NCBI GenBank assembly: GCA_027019845.1
Contig: JALUWE010000151.1
Location: forward strand, 1 to 14,561
Direction of reading: 5' to 3'
From: Anaerolineales bacterium
GTDB taxonomy: Bacteria > Chloroflexota > Anaerolineae > Anaerolineales > JABWBV01
DNA length: 14,561 nt
Shown: positions 1-8,012 of the stretch, piece after piece
Layout of the letters: the number at the start of each line of letters is the position of its first letter
Numbering within the stretch: the stretch's first letter is position 1
Position numbers and translations under genes: made by a program
The notes under the pieces: generated by a model
Told to the model about the DNA's origin: nothing
Seen by the model: the letters and a program-made list of their open reading frames with translations, nothing else
Database searches by the model: none

Positions 1-90
1 GATTTGACCCAAAATAGATCGCATCTGGGCATCTCCATGCGCTTTGAGACCTGTGAGGTCTGGGTGCGACTTTTCAAGTGCGTAAGTCCT
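1..90 (+). repeat. MITE-like repeat, copy 1 (cut by window edge)
   Basis: This stretch matches, with a few substitutions, the right two thirds of the element at 14111-14255. It includes the 15-bp near-palindrome AGACCTGTGAGGTCT at 47-61 and the terminal stretch ending GTGCGTAAGTCCT at 90. The left part of the element lies outside the window. Identity to copy 3 is lost right after position 90, which defines the right boundary. That boundary lies 20 bases beyond the stop codon of the minus-strand membrane protein gene. Confidence 0.85.
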
Positions 91-110
91 CTTTTTGACG
101 TTCAACTGCG

Positions 111-932
111 CTACCCTGACGAGGGTGCGGCGACGGGCGCGGGTTTTTCCGCGGTTTTTGGCTTGGCCGCGGTCAGGAACCCGGCGAACATGAGGATGGC
201 CGAGAACAACTCGCCCAGATAAAGATATTGGCCGTACCCTAGCCGGGTCAGCGTGCTGGCAAACCCGATCAGCAGCGCGCCCGCGGCGATCAAGATATTG
301 CCGATCACCCGGTTGGGCAACACCCGCTTACGCCAGAACAGATAGGCCGACCAGATCGCGCCGCCCACCAGCGAAAACAGGCCGTAAATGTTGAAGAACG
401 GCGTGGTCAGGCGCACCGGCGTTCCCAAAGGCAGGATACCGGGAATCACGTTCACCTCTTCACCGCGGTAGACCACGGTTTCCACCTGCGCGCCCGGCGG
501 AACCGGGTCTTCCGGCTCCAGGCGCCGGGTGCCGTATTGCTCGCTGACCGGTTTGTCGGTGGTGAAAATCGCCTCGTTGAAGGTGGGTACGGCCTGCAAC
601 ATCAAATAGGCCGCAAACAGGCTGCCCAGCACCAGAACAGCCGTCAGCACGTGTACCCATTTTTTGCGGAACATCAGGTACATGGTGCCGTGGCCGATCC
701 AGGCGGCGTTGAGCGCGGCCCCAAACAGGTACCAGACGAAAAACACCCAGCGGTTCCAGGCCAGTGCCAGGTATGCCTCGGCAAAGCTGCCGGCGCCGAA
801 CATGGCCAGCCCCACCCCCCAGAACAGAAAATGGGGGGCACGGCGCACGAAATAACGCTGCAAAACGAAAATGGTGAACACCAGCATGATCGCGGTGGAT
901 GCGAAAGGGAGGATTAGGTTGATAGACATCAT
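111..932 (-). CDS. Conserved-looking seven-helix membrane protein, function unknown
   Basis: I do not recognise a named family. The 273-residue product has a hydrophobic profile with about seven membrane segments: roughly residues 4-26, 32-56, 60-87, 91-114, 177-201, 210-232 and 238-257. A hydrophilic loop of about 60 residues (115-176) separates helices 4 and 5, and a short Ala/Pro/Lys tail ends the protein. No enzymatic motif is visible. The start is ambiguous by one codon: ATG at 932 and ATG at 929 are adjacent, and a GGAG at 937-940 lies 4 or 7 bases upstream; a TTG at 935 is also possible. It follows the 58-residue membrane peptide by about 54 bases on the same strand, so the two are probably cotranscribed from the promoter at 1195-1223. 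The gene ends 20 bases from repeat copy 1. Confidence 0.8.
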   Translation of the reverse strand: MMSINLILPFASTAIMLVFTIFVLQRYFVRRAPHFLFWGVGLAMFGAGSFAEAYLALAWNRWVFFVWYLFGAALNAAWIGHGTMYLMFRKKWVHVLTAVLVLGSLFAAYLMLQAVPTFNEAIFTTDKPVSEQYGTRRLEPEDPVPPGAQVETVVYRGEEVNVIPGILPLGTPVRLTTPFFNIYGLFSLVGGAIWSAYLFWRKRVLPNRVIGNILIAAGALLIGFASTLTRLGYGQYLYLGELFSAILMFAGFLTAAKPKTAEKPAPVAAPSSG

Positions 933-986
933 CAAACTCCGTTGTGATGAGGAGGCTAGAGAGTAGCGGGGATGATTTTTTGAACC

Positions 987-1163
987 TCAAAATTGAATCA
1001 GGCCGAGCAGAATGCCCAGCGCAAACAGGATTAGCCCGATGGTGAGGATGCCCATCACCACCAGCAGCACGGGCACGATTTTCTCGAAAAAGACAGAACC
1101 TTTCGGTATGCGGGAAGGGGGGTGTGGCGCGTTCTTCCGGTCGTGTTGTTGGGTAGTTTTCAC
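987..1163 (-). CDS. Small single-span membrane protein (58 aa), unknown function
   Basis: The product starts at GTG 1163, preceded by AGGAG at 1169-1173 with a five-base spacer. The first 25 or so residues are polar and basic (KTTQQHDRKN and following). The rest forms one long hydrophobic helix (about residues 29-56) ending at LIQF. The frame can be extended upstream to a TTG at 1223, but that extension is made of the promoter itself (TTGACG, 17 bases, GATAAT), so the GTG start is preferred. No family is recognised. A short, positively charged N-terminus followed by a single helix suggests a cytoplasm-in topology, by the positive-inside rule. It sits between dus and the seven-helix membrane protein on the same strand. 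Confidence 0.72.
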   Translation of the reverse strand: MKTTQQHDRKNAPHPPSRIPKGSVFFEKIVPVLLVVMGILTIGLILFALGILLGLIQF

Positions 1164-1194
1164 GCGATCTCCTAATTCAGGTCCTCCGCGAAAA

Positions 1195-1223
1195 ATTATC
1201 GAAAGAGTCCCGCTTTCCGTCAA
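1195..1223 (-). promoter_or_regulatory. Sigma-A type promoter of the small membrane protein gene
   Basis: Read on the minus strand, TTGACG at 1218-1223 and GATAAT at 1195-1200 are separated by exactly 17 bases. Each hexamer matches the consensus at five of six positions. The predicted transcription start lies about 25 bases before the GTG start at 1163. The promoter gives the two membrane-protein genes a way to be expressed separately from the radA-dus transcript. Confidence 0.72.
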
Positions 1224-1248
1224 TGTAGTTTTTGTAGAATTTGGAGAT

Positions 1249-2225
<977 letters not shown>

Positions 2226-2229
<4 letters not shown>

Positions 2230-3617
2230 GGCTCGACCAATGCCCGCTCCAACGCCTGCCGCAGGGAGCGGGCCTCCACGATCTCGATTCCCGGCGGCCA
2301 CGGCTCGCCTTTGCGGTAGCGCCGCGGCACGATGGCGGTCTTGAAACCCAGGCTGGCGGCCTCGCGCAGCCGGGCGGACATCTGCCCGACGGTGCGCAAT
2401 TCGCCCGACAGGCCCACCTCGCCGATCAGCACCGTATCCGCGCGCACGGGCACGTCCCGCACCGAGGAGGCGATGGCCGCGGCCACCGCCAGGTCCGCAG
2501 CCGGTTCGCTGACCCGCAGGCCGCCCACCACGTTGACGAACACATCCTGTTCCGCCAGCCGCACCCCCACCCGCCGCGCCAGCACCGCGGTGGTCAACAG
2601 CAAACGGTTGAAGTCGATCCCGTTCGGGGTGCGCCGCGGGTTGCCGAACGTGGTGCGGCTGGTCAGCCCCTGGATTTCGACCAGCAGCGGGCGGGTGCCC
2701 TCCATGGTGACCGCGATGGCCGAACCCGGCGCGTTGACCATGCGCTCGGCCAGGAAGGCCTCCGAAGGGTTGCTCACCTCGATCATCCCCTGCTCGCGCA
2801 TCTCGAACACCCCCACCTCGGAGGTGGCCCCAAAGCGGTTTTTGACCGAACGCAGCAGGCGGTAACTCTGGAAGCGGTCGCCCTCCAGGTAGAGCACGGT
2901 GTCCACGATGTGTTCCAGCACACGCGGCCCGGCGATAGCCCCCTCTTTGGTGACGTGGCCGATGATGAAGACAGCGATGCCCGAGGATTTCGCCAGCTCG
3001 CGCAGCCGCGAGGCCGATTCGCGCACCTGCGTCACCGATCCGGCGGAGGACTCCAGCTCGGGCAGGTAGGTGGTCTGGATGGAGTCGATCACCAGCAGCC
3101 GCGGCCGGGTCCCGGTGACGTGCTCCAGGATGGTGTTCAGGTTGGTTTCCGTGACCAGGAACAGGTCTTGGGGAAACTCGGGGCTGCCTTGTGGGGAGCG
3201 CAGGCGCACGGCGCGCATTTTGATCTGCCGTTCGGATTCCTCGCCGGAGACGTACAGCACCGTGCCCTGGGAGGCCATTTCGAGCGCGGTTTGCAGCAAC
3301 AAGGTGGATTTGCCGATGCCGGGGTCCCCGCCGATCAGCACAATCGAGCCGGGCACCACCCCGCCGCCCAGCACGCGGGCGAACTCGCCGATGGGCAGCA
3401 ACAGCCGTTCTTCGCTGTCCCCGCTGATCTCGTGCAACCGCCGCGGGGTGGACCGCCCGCTCAGGCCGCGCGGCACGCGGCCGCGGTCTTTTTTGGCGGG
3501 CTGAACCACTTCCTCCGCGTAACTGTTCCAGGCGCCGCACTGCGGGCAGCGTCCCATGCTCTTGGGGGAGCGGCGCCCGCATTGTTGACAAACATATTGG
3601 ATGCGAGTTTTTGCCAT
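2226..3617 (-). CDS. radA: DNA repair protein RadA (Sms)
   Basis: The 463-residue product has the complete RadA layout: an N-terminal four-cysteine zinc finger (C10, C13, C24, C27), a RecA-like ATPase core with Walker A GDPGIGKST at 97-105 and Walker B LLVIDS, the RadA-specific KNRFG motif followed by GATSEVGVFEM, and a C-terminal Lon-protease-like domain containing VGLSGELR. RadA is a DnaB-type helicase that promotes branch migration in homologous recombination and recombinational repair. MAKTRIQYVC is the usual RadA N-terminus, so the ATG at 3617 is chosen over an in-frame codon at 3665 whose extension runs through the promoter box. The -10 box is only six bases from this ATG. It overlaps dus by four bases and lies downstream of the clpC copy 1 terminator. 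A clpC-radA neighbourhood is common in Gram-positive bacteria. Confidence 0.96.
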
Positions 3618-3623
3618 GGGGGA

Positions 3624-3629
3624 ATTATA
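3624..3629 (-). promoter_or_regulatory. Perfect -10 box before radA, predicting a leaderless mRNA
   Basis: On the minus strand the sequence reads TATAAT, then six bases (TCCCCC), then the radA ATG. Transcription normally starts about six or seven bases after the -10 box, which puts the first nucleotide at or next to the A of the start codon. No Shine-Dalgarno sequence lies in front of the ATG, and no convincing -35 hexamer is found 16-18 bases upstream. Confidence 0.55.
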
Positions 3630-3663
3630 CCCACAAAAGACCGGGACACCCTCGCCCGGAATC

Positions 3664-3694
3664 AAAAGAACGCAGGGGCTGCCTGCGCTCTTTT
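3664..3694 (-). terminator. Intrinsic terminator after clpC copy 1
   Basis: A 13-bp inverted repeat with one mismatch surrounds a five-base loop; the GC core is CGCAGG paired with CCTGCG. On the minus strand the stem ends in TTCTTTT, the expected U-rich tail. It lies about 28 bases after the clpC copy 1 stop and before the radA promoter, so it separates the two transcription units. Confidence 0.8.
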
Positions 3695-3719
3695 ACGCAT
3701 TACGTTTTACGCTCTACGT
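3692..3719. repeat. Four tandem heptamers of the form WYTACGY
   Basis: The sequence reads TTTACGC, ATTACGT, TTTACGC, TCTACGT in perfect seven-base phase between the clpC copy 1 stop and its terminator. The core TACG is kept in all four units. Short arrays of this kind also occur as dispersed intergenic repeats in other bacteria; that comparison is from memory. No function can be read from it. Confidence 0.6.
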
Positions 3720-3721
3720 CC

Positions 3722-6244
3722 TCACGAGGCCGCCATCATCTCAGGCTCAGCCGATTCAGGCGGGGTGGACTCTCGGGTGGTCAGCACGATTTCCTTCTCT
3801 TCCTCACCGCTCTCGTCCTCTTTCACCGCCACATCAACCACAATGGTGGCACCTTCCTCGAACCTGCCGGACAGCAATCCGTCGGAGAGCGGGTCTTCGA
3901 CTTTTTGCTGGATCACCCGGCGCAGGGGGCGTGCGCCAAATTCGGGGTCGTAACCCAGTTCCGAGAGGCGGTCGATGGCTGCTGGTGTAGCCTCCAGATG
4001 GATGTTGTATTCCTCCAGCCGTTGGGCGACCTTGTCGAGTTCCAGAGAAACGATCTGGCGGATGTCGTCCTGCGTCAGGGAGCGGAAAATGATGGTGGCG
4101 TCCACACGGTTGATGAATTCCGGGCGGAAAGTGCGTTTGAGCGCGTTGGTCAGTTTCTTGCGCATCTCGTTGTAGGCCAGGCGTTCCTCCAGTTCCTCAT
4201 CCGTTTTGAGATTGAAGCCCAGAGAGGTCTGGCGTTTGATCATGTCGGCCCCCACGTTGGAGGTCATAATGATGATGGCGTTGCGGAAATCGACCTTGCG
4301 GCCGCGGGCATCGCTGAGATGGCCTTCCTCCATGATCTGTAGCAGCATGTTGTGGGCTTCAGGGTGGGCTTTTTCGATCTCGTCGAAGACCACGATGGAG
4401 TAGGGCCGGCGGCGGATGGCCTCGGTAAGCTGGCCGGATTCTTCGTAACCGATGTAGCCTGGGGGTGCGCCAACCAACCGGCTGACGTTGTGCCGTTCCA
4501 TGAATTCGGACATATCGAGCTGGATGAGGGCATCTTCGCTGCCGAACAGGAAACGTGCCAGGGCTTTGGTGAGTTCGGTTTTGCCGACGCCGGTAGGCCC
4601 CAGAAAGACAAAGGAACCGATTGGGCGGCGGGGGTCTTTCAGCCCGGCGCGGGCGCGGCGCACGGCTTTGGAGATAGTCTCGATGGCCTCTTCCTGGCCA
4701 ATGATGTGCTTGCGCAATTCCTCTTCCATGTGGAGCAGCCGTTCGGATTCCTCCTGCGCGATCTGCATCACCGGCACGCCGGTCCACATGGAGACCACTT
4801 CGGCGATGTCCTCGGGGGTGACGACAGGGCTTTTGGCCCGGTCCCAGCCGGTTCGCAGGCGTTCGAGTTGGCGTTCCAGTATGGCTTCTCGCTCGCTGAG
4901 TTCCTGCACATCGTCGTACAGGCCGCCCTCGACGGCCGCGGCGTGTTGGGAGCGTATCTCCCGCAGCTGGCTGATGATCTCTTTGGCGGTTTTGGCAGCC
5001 GGGCTTTTGTACATGCGCACCCGGGAAGAGGATTCATCGATCAGGTCGATGGCTTTGTCGGGCAGGTAGCGCTCGGTGACATAACGGGAGGAAAGGTGTA
5101 CAGCGGCCTCCAGGGCTTCGTCGGAGATGGTCAGCCGGTGGTGTTCTTCGTACGCGCCGCGAATGCCGTGCAGGATTTCGATGGCCTCTTCGACGGAAGG
5201 CTCTTCGACCATAATGGGTTGGAAGCGGCGTTCCAGGGCCGCGTCGCTCTCGATGTATTTGCGATATTCGTCCAGGGTGGTGGCGCCGATCACTTGCAGT
5301 TCGCCACGCGAGAGGGCCGGTTTGAGGATGTTGGCCGCGTCCACCGAGGAGCCGGCTGCGCCCGCGCCCACCAGCATGTGCACTTCGTCGATGAACAGGA
5401 TGGCGCCCGAGGCCTTTAGCTCTTCGATCACGCGTTTCAGGCGTTCCTCGAACTGGCCGCGGTACATCGTACCGGCCACCAGCGAGCCGACGTCCAGTTG
5501 GAGCAGGCGTTTTTCGAGCAGGGGGGTGGGCACATCGCCCTCGATGATGCGCTGCGCCAGCCCTTCCACAATGGCGGTTTTGCCGACGCCCGGTTCCCCG
5601 ATCAGGGCCGGGTTGTTTTTGGTACGCCGTGCCAGAATCTGGATGACACGCTCGATTTCCATCTGCCGCCCGATGACCGGATCGAGTTTCCCCTCCTCGG
5701 CCAAGTGGGTCAAATCCACGGCCAACTGGTCGATCATCGGAGTCTTGGCCCGTTTTTTCTCTTTCCGTTCGCCCCGGCGTGCGGTCACGCTGCGGCGGGG
5801 CGAGCTGCTCTCTTGTAAAACGCGCCGCGTTTGGCGGCGGATTTGTTCAGGCGTCACCCCCAATTTTTGCAGCACGTTCAAGGCAATCCCTTCCCCATAG
5901 CGCACCAACCCAAGCAAGATGTGCTCGGTGCCGATGTAATGGTGCCCCATTCGCTTGGCTTCTTCGAACGCGTATTCCAGCACAAGCTGGGTGCCTGGGG
6001 AGAGGTCAATTTTGCCGCCTCGATATTGGCCGGTGCCGGTCAATCGTTGAACGATTTCCTGAACCCGCCGGGTTTCCAATCCGAGTTCACGCAAAACTTT
6101 TCCTGCAACACCCCCTTCTTCGCGAATCAAGCCCAGAAGAAGGTGTTCGGTTCCAATGTAATTGTGGCGCATTCTTTCGGCTTCTTCGTGGGCTAAACTG
6201 AGAACACGTCTTGCACGTTGGGTGAGTCGATCTTTGCCAGACAA
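3722..6244 (-). CDS. clpC: ATP-dependent Clp protease ATP-binding subunit ClpC, copy 1
   Basis: The 840-residue HSP100 unfoldase would feed proteins into the ClpP protease chamber. Two N-terminal Clp repeats are seen (RHNYIGTEHLLLGL near 26-39 and GHHYIGTEHILLGL near 100-113). The D1 domain has Walker A GEPGVGKT at 216-223 and Walker B ILFIDE at 282-287; D2 has GPTGVGKT at 549-556 and IVVFDE at 617-622. The middle insert is short (about residues 415-470), as in ClpC and unlike the long coiled-coil M domain of ClpB. A SLGF loop at 674-677 is in the position of the ClpP-docking tripeptide. The start is TTG at 6244, supported by a perfect AGGAGG six bases upstream. The C-terminal tail is acidic. 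A promoter lies at 6268-6295 and a terminator at 3664-3694, so it may be a single-gene unit. No CIRCE or CtsR-type operator was found. Confidence 0.95.
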   Translation of the reverse strand: MSGKDRLTQRARRVLSLAHEEAERMRHNYIGTEHLLLGLIREEGGVAGKVLRELGLETRRVQEIVQRLTGTGQYRGGKIDLSPGTQLVLEYAFEEAKRMGHHYIGTEHILLGLVRYGEGIALNVLQKLGVTPEQIRRQTRRVLQESSSPRRSVTARRGERKEKKRAKTPMIDQLAVDLTHLAEEGKLDPVIGRQMEIERVIQILARRTKNNPALIGEPGVGKTAIVEGLAQRIIEGDVPTPLLEKRLLQLDVGSLVAGTMYRGQFEERLKRVIEELKASGAILFIDEVHMLVGAGAAGSSVDAANILKPALSRGELQVIGATTLDEYRKYIESDAALERRFQPIMVEEPSVEEAIEILHGIRGAYEEHHRLTISDEALEAAVHLSSRYVTERYLPDKAIDLIDESSSRVRMYKSPAAKTAKEIISQLREIRSQHAAAVEGGLYDDVQELSEREAILERQLERLRTGWDRAKSPVVTPEDIAEVVSMWTGVPVMQIAQEESERLLHMEEELRKHIIGQEEAIETISKAVRRARAGLKDPRRPIGSFVFLGPTGVGKTELTKALARFLFGSEDALIQLDMSEFMERHNVSRLVGAPPGYIGYEESGQLTEAIRRRPYSIVVFDEIEKAHPEAHNMLLQIMEEGHLSDARGRKVDFRNAIIIMTSNVGADMIKRQTSLGFNLKTDEELEERLAYNEMRKKLTNALKRTFRPEFINRVDATIIFRSLTQDDIRQIVSLELDKVAQRLEEYNIHLEATPAAIDRLSELGYDPEFGARPLRRVIQQKVEDPLSDGLLSGRFEEGATIVVDVAVKEDESGEEEKEIVLTTRESTPPESAEPEMMAAS

Positions 6245-6250
6245 TGTCGT

Positions 6251-6256
6251 CCTCCT
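6251..6256 (-). promoter_or_regulatory. Ribosome binding site that fixes the TTG start of clpC copy 1
   Basis: AGGAGG, fully complementary to the usual 16S rRNA tail, stands six bases before the TTG at 6244. No in-frame ATG competes near it, and MSGKDRLTQRAR aligns well with typical ClpC N-termini. Confidence 0.8.
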
Positions 6257-6267
6257 AACTCTCTCTT

Positions 6268-6295
6268 ATCGTATACCAAACCGCTCGTCGTTCAA
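6268..6295 (-). promoter_or_regulatory. Probable sigma-A promoter of clpC copy 1
   Basis: On the minus strand TTGAAC (6290-6295) and TACGAT (6268-6273) are 16 bases apart, followed by a purine-rich leader of about 15-20 bases and the AGGAGG site. The match to consensus is four of six in each box. Confidence 0.5.
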
Positions 6296-6421
6296 ACATG
6301 GCTGTCTTGGAGGGTGTTGAAGCTGAGCCGCTGCTTTGTACAGCATAGACGATGAGTGTTATCAAAATTCTACCAGAAATTGTTCCCGAAGGTAGATGAC
6401 TGCTCTTAGAAATGTATAAGA

Positions 6422-6445
6422 AAAGCGCACCATTGAGTGCGCTTT
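6422..6445 (-). terminator. Intrinsic terminator after the S1 gene
   Basis: AAAGCGCAC and GTGCGCTTT form a perfect nine-base-pair stem around a six-base loop. On the minus strand it continues into TTCTTATAC, a U-rich tail. It lies 41 bases beyond the S1 stop codon. Confidence 0.85.
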
Positions 6446-6486
6446 CCCAGTCTTGTTTGCAAAAAATTCAATGGGTATATCTTCGA

Positions 6487-7842
6487 TCATGATTCTGCGG
6501 ACGAAGTCGGCGCATCCGGGGCCTCATTTTCAGTTGTCCTGTCTTCCTCTGCGGTTTCTTCGCTGGTTTCCGCCGCTGTCTCAACTTCTTCTTCCGCCTG
6601 GGGTTCCGTGTCTGGCTCCGTGACTGCACTTTCCTCGGACAACGCCATCTTCAAGTCGAGGTCGGCATACGCCAGCGAGTGCACTTTGCGAAGGCTAAGG
6701 CCGATACGTCGTTGCGGAACGTCAATACGGATGATACGCAGGGTAAGCGTTTCGCCCTCTTTGACGATTTCCTTGGGGTGTTCGATACGGTGCTCGCTGA
6801 GTTCAGAGATGTGGACCAGCCCTTCCAGATCGGTATCTTCCAGACGGGCGAAGGCGCCAAACTTGACCAGGCGGACAATCGTCGCCTCCACCAGTTGTCC
6901 TTCGCGGAATCGGGCAACCTTCTGTGGCCAGGGGTCCTCTTGAAGTTGGCGAATGGAGAGGCCGATGCGTTTGTTCTCCCGGTCGATGTTGATCACTTTG
7001 ACGTTGACTTCCTGGCCCACCTTCAACACCTGGCTGGGATGGGTAACATGCTCCCAGGAAATTTCGGTCAGGTGTACCAACCCATCCGCGCCGTTGATGT
7101 TGACAAAGGCGCCAAAATCGGCCAGGCTGGTCACACGCCCTGCCAGCACGTCACCTTCCTGGATTTCACTCAACAGACGTTCCTTGAAGATTTCGCGTGA
7201 CTCTTGCAGCGCAGCCAGTTCGGAAAAGATCAGCCGGCGGCGTTCCCTGTCCACTTCGATGATCCGCAAGATGATCGAGTCTCCGACCATCTTTCCCCAA
7301 CGCTGGTCCGGCGTAGAGCCGCCGTAAGCCATCCGGCGAGAAAGGCTGACCTGAGAAGCGGGCACGAAACCGCGCAAGCGTCCCAGTTTGACGATCAAAC
7401 CGCCTTTGTTGTAACCGGCGATGGTGCCCTCATAGATTTCATTGGCGGCCTTGAGTGCCTCGGCCCGGTCCCAATCCGCCTCTTCGAGTGCTCGCAGCCG
7501 GGAAAGGATCAGATTGCCTCCCGAATCTTCCAGGGTAACGACGTAGACAGCGACCTCGTTGCCGACTTGCAGTTCTTCCAGTTCTTCTGGTTCCAGTTGG
7601 GATAGTTCCTTGCCTGGAATAACGCCTTCTGATTTCGCCCCAATGCTTACCAGAACTTCATCCTCGCTGACGCCTACAACTACCCCCGTCCGGGTGTCAC
7701 CCTGACGGGGCAGGTCGATGCTCAGCTCCTCCTGAGCCAATAAAGCTTCCATGGATGTTAAGCTCTCATCCTCCTCGCTTTCGTCTTTATGGTTGCTCTC
7801 AAGCAGGATATCCTCCTCAAGAATCTCCTTATTTCGTTCCAT
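6487..7842 (-). CDS. rpsA: 30S ribosomal protein S1 homologue, four S1 domains
   Basis: The 451-residue protein contains four S1 RNA-binding (OB-fold) domains at about residues 46-117, 135-210, 228-300 and 313-386. The last two are the most canonical, with DFGAFVNINGADGLVHLTEIS and KFGAFARLEDTDLEGLVHISEL type cores. The N-terminus (1-45) and the C-terminal 55 residues are very acidic and low in complexity. S1 helps the 30S subunit bind and unfold mRNA leaders; four-domain forms are usual outside Proteobacteria, where six is the norm. The ATG at 7842 is chosen because the promoter lies about 40 bases upstream; the nearest GGAG is 13 bases away and thus weak, but the leader is A/U-rich, as in other S1 genes. 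The gene has its own promoter and terminator. Confidence 0.92.
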   Translation of the reverse strand: MERNKEILEEDILLESNHKDESEEDESLTSMEALLAQEELSIDLPRQGDTRTGVVVGVSEDEVLVSIGAKSEGVIPGKELSQLEPEELEELQVGNEVAVYVVTLEDSGGNLILSRLRALEEADWDRAEALKAANEIYEGTIAGYNKGGLIVKLGRLRGFVPASQVSLSRRMAYGGSTPDQRWGKMVGDSIILRIIEVDRERRRLIFSELAALQESREIFKERLLSEIQEGDVLAGRVTSLADFGAFVNINGADGLVHLTEISWEHVTHPSQVLKVGQEVNVKVINIDRENKRIGLSIRQLQEDPWPQKVARFREGQLVEATIVRLVKFGAFARLEDTDLEGLVHISELSEHRIEHPKEIVKEGETLTLRIIRIDVPQRRIGLSLRKVHSLAYADLDLKMALSEESAVTEPDTEPQAEEEVETAAETSEETAEEDRTTENEAPDAPTSSAES

Positions 7843-7884
7843 ATAAATGTGAAAACTCCATTAGTTGTTTTTAAGATAAGCGGT

Positions 7885-7913
7885 ATTATACAGGCTATGG
7901 TGCAAGTTGGCAA
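7885..7913 (-). promoter_or_regulatory. Strong sigma-A promoter of the S1 gene
   Basis: On the minus strand TTGCCA (7908-7913) is followed after exactly 17 bases by a perfect TATAAT (7885-7890). The predicted leader is about 36 bases. This is the best promoter in the window, fitting for a highly expressed ribosomal gene. It sits in the 170-bp divergent gap between S1 and the chelatase gene; no equally good plus-strand promoter was found in that gap. Confidence 0.82.
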
Positions 7914-8012
7914 CCTTTGTGGTAACATTGTGCCCTGGAAATTATGTGGTCTGGCAGACAGAAGAATCGCATTTCGTTGTGTTTGCTAGCGCTACGGAGT
8001 TAAGGAAAGTCC

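Noticed and set aside
2230..3591. Long N-terminal extension of Dus through the radA region (a 780-residue ORF)
   Set aside because: The extension is the shadow frame of radA in GC-rich DNA; its Arg/Ala/Gly-rich text resembles no protein, and Dus starts cleanly at the ATGA overlap.
6245..6486. Heat-shock operator (CIRCE or CtsR box) upstream of clpC copy 1
   Set aside because: No TTAGCACTC/GAGTGCTAA pair or tandem CtsR heptamers are present; the TCTACC/GGTAGA inverted repeat near 6370-6396 is short and widely spaced.
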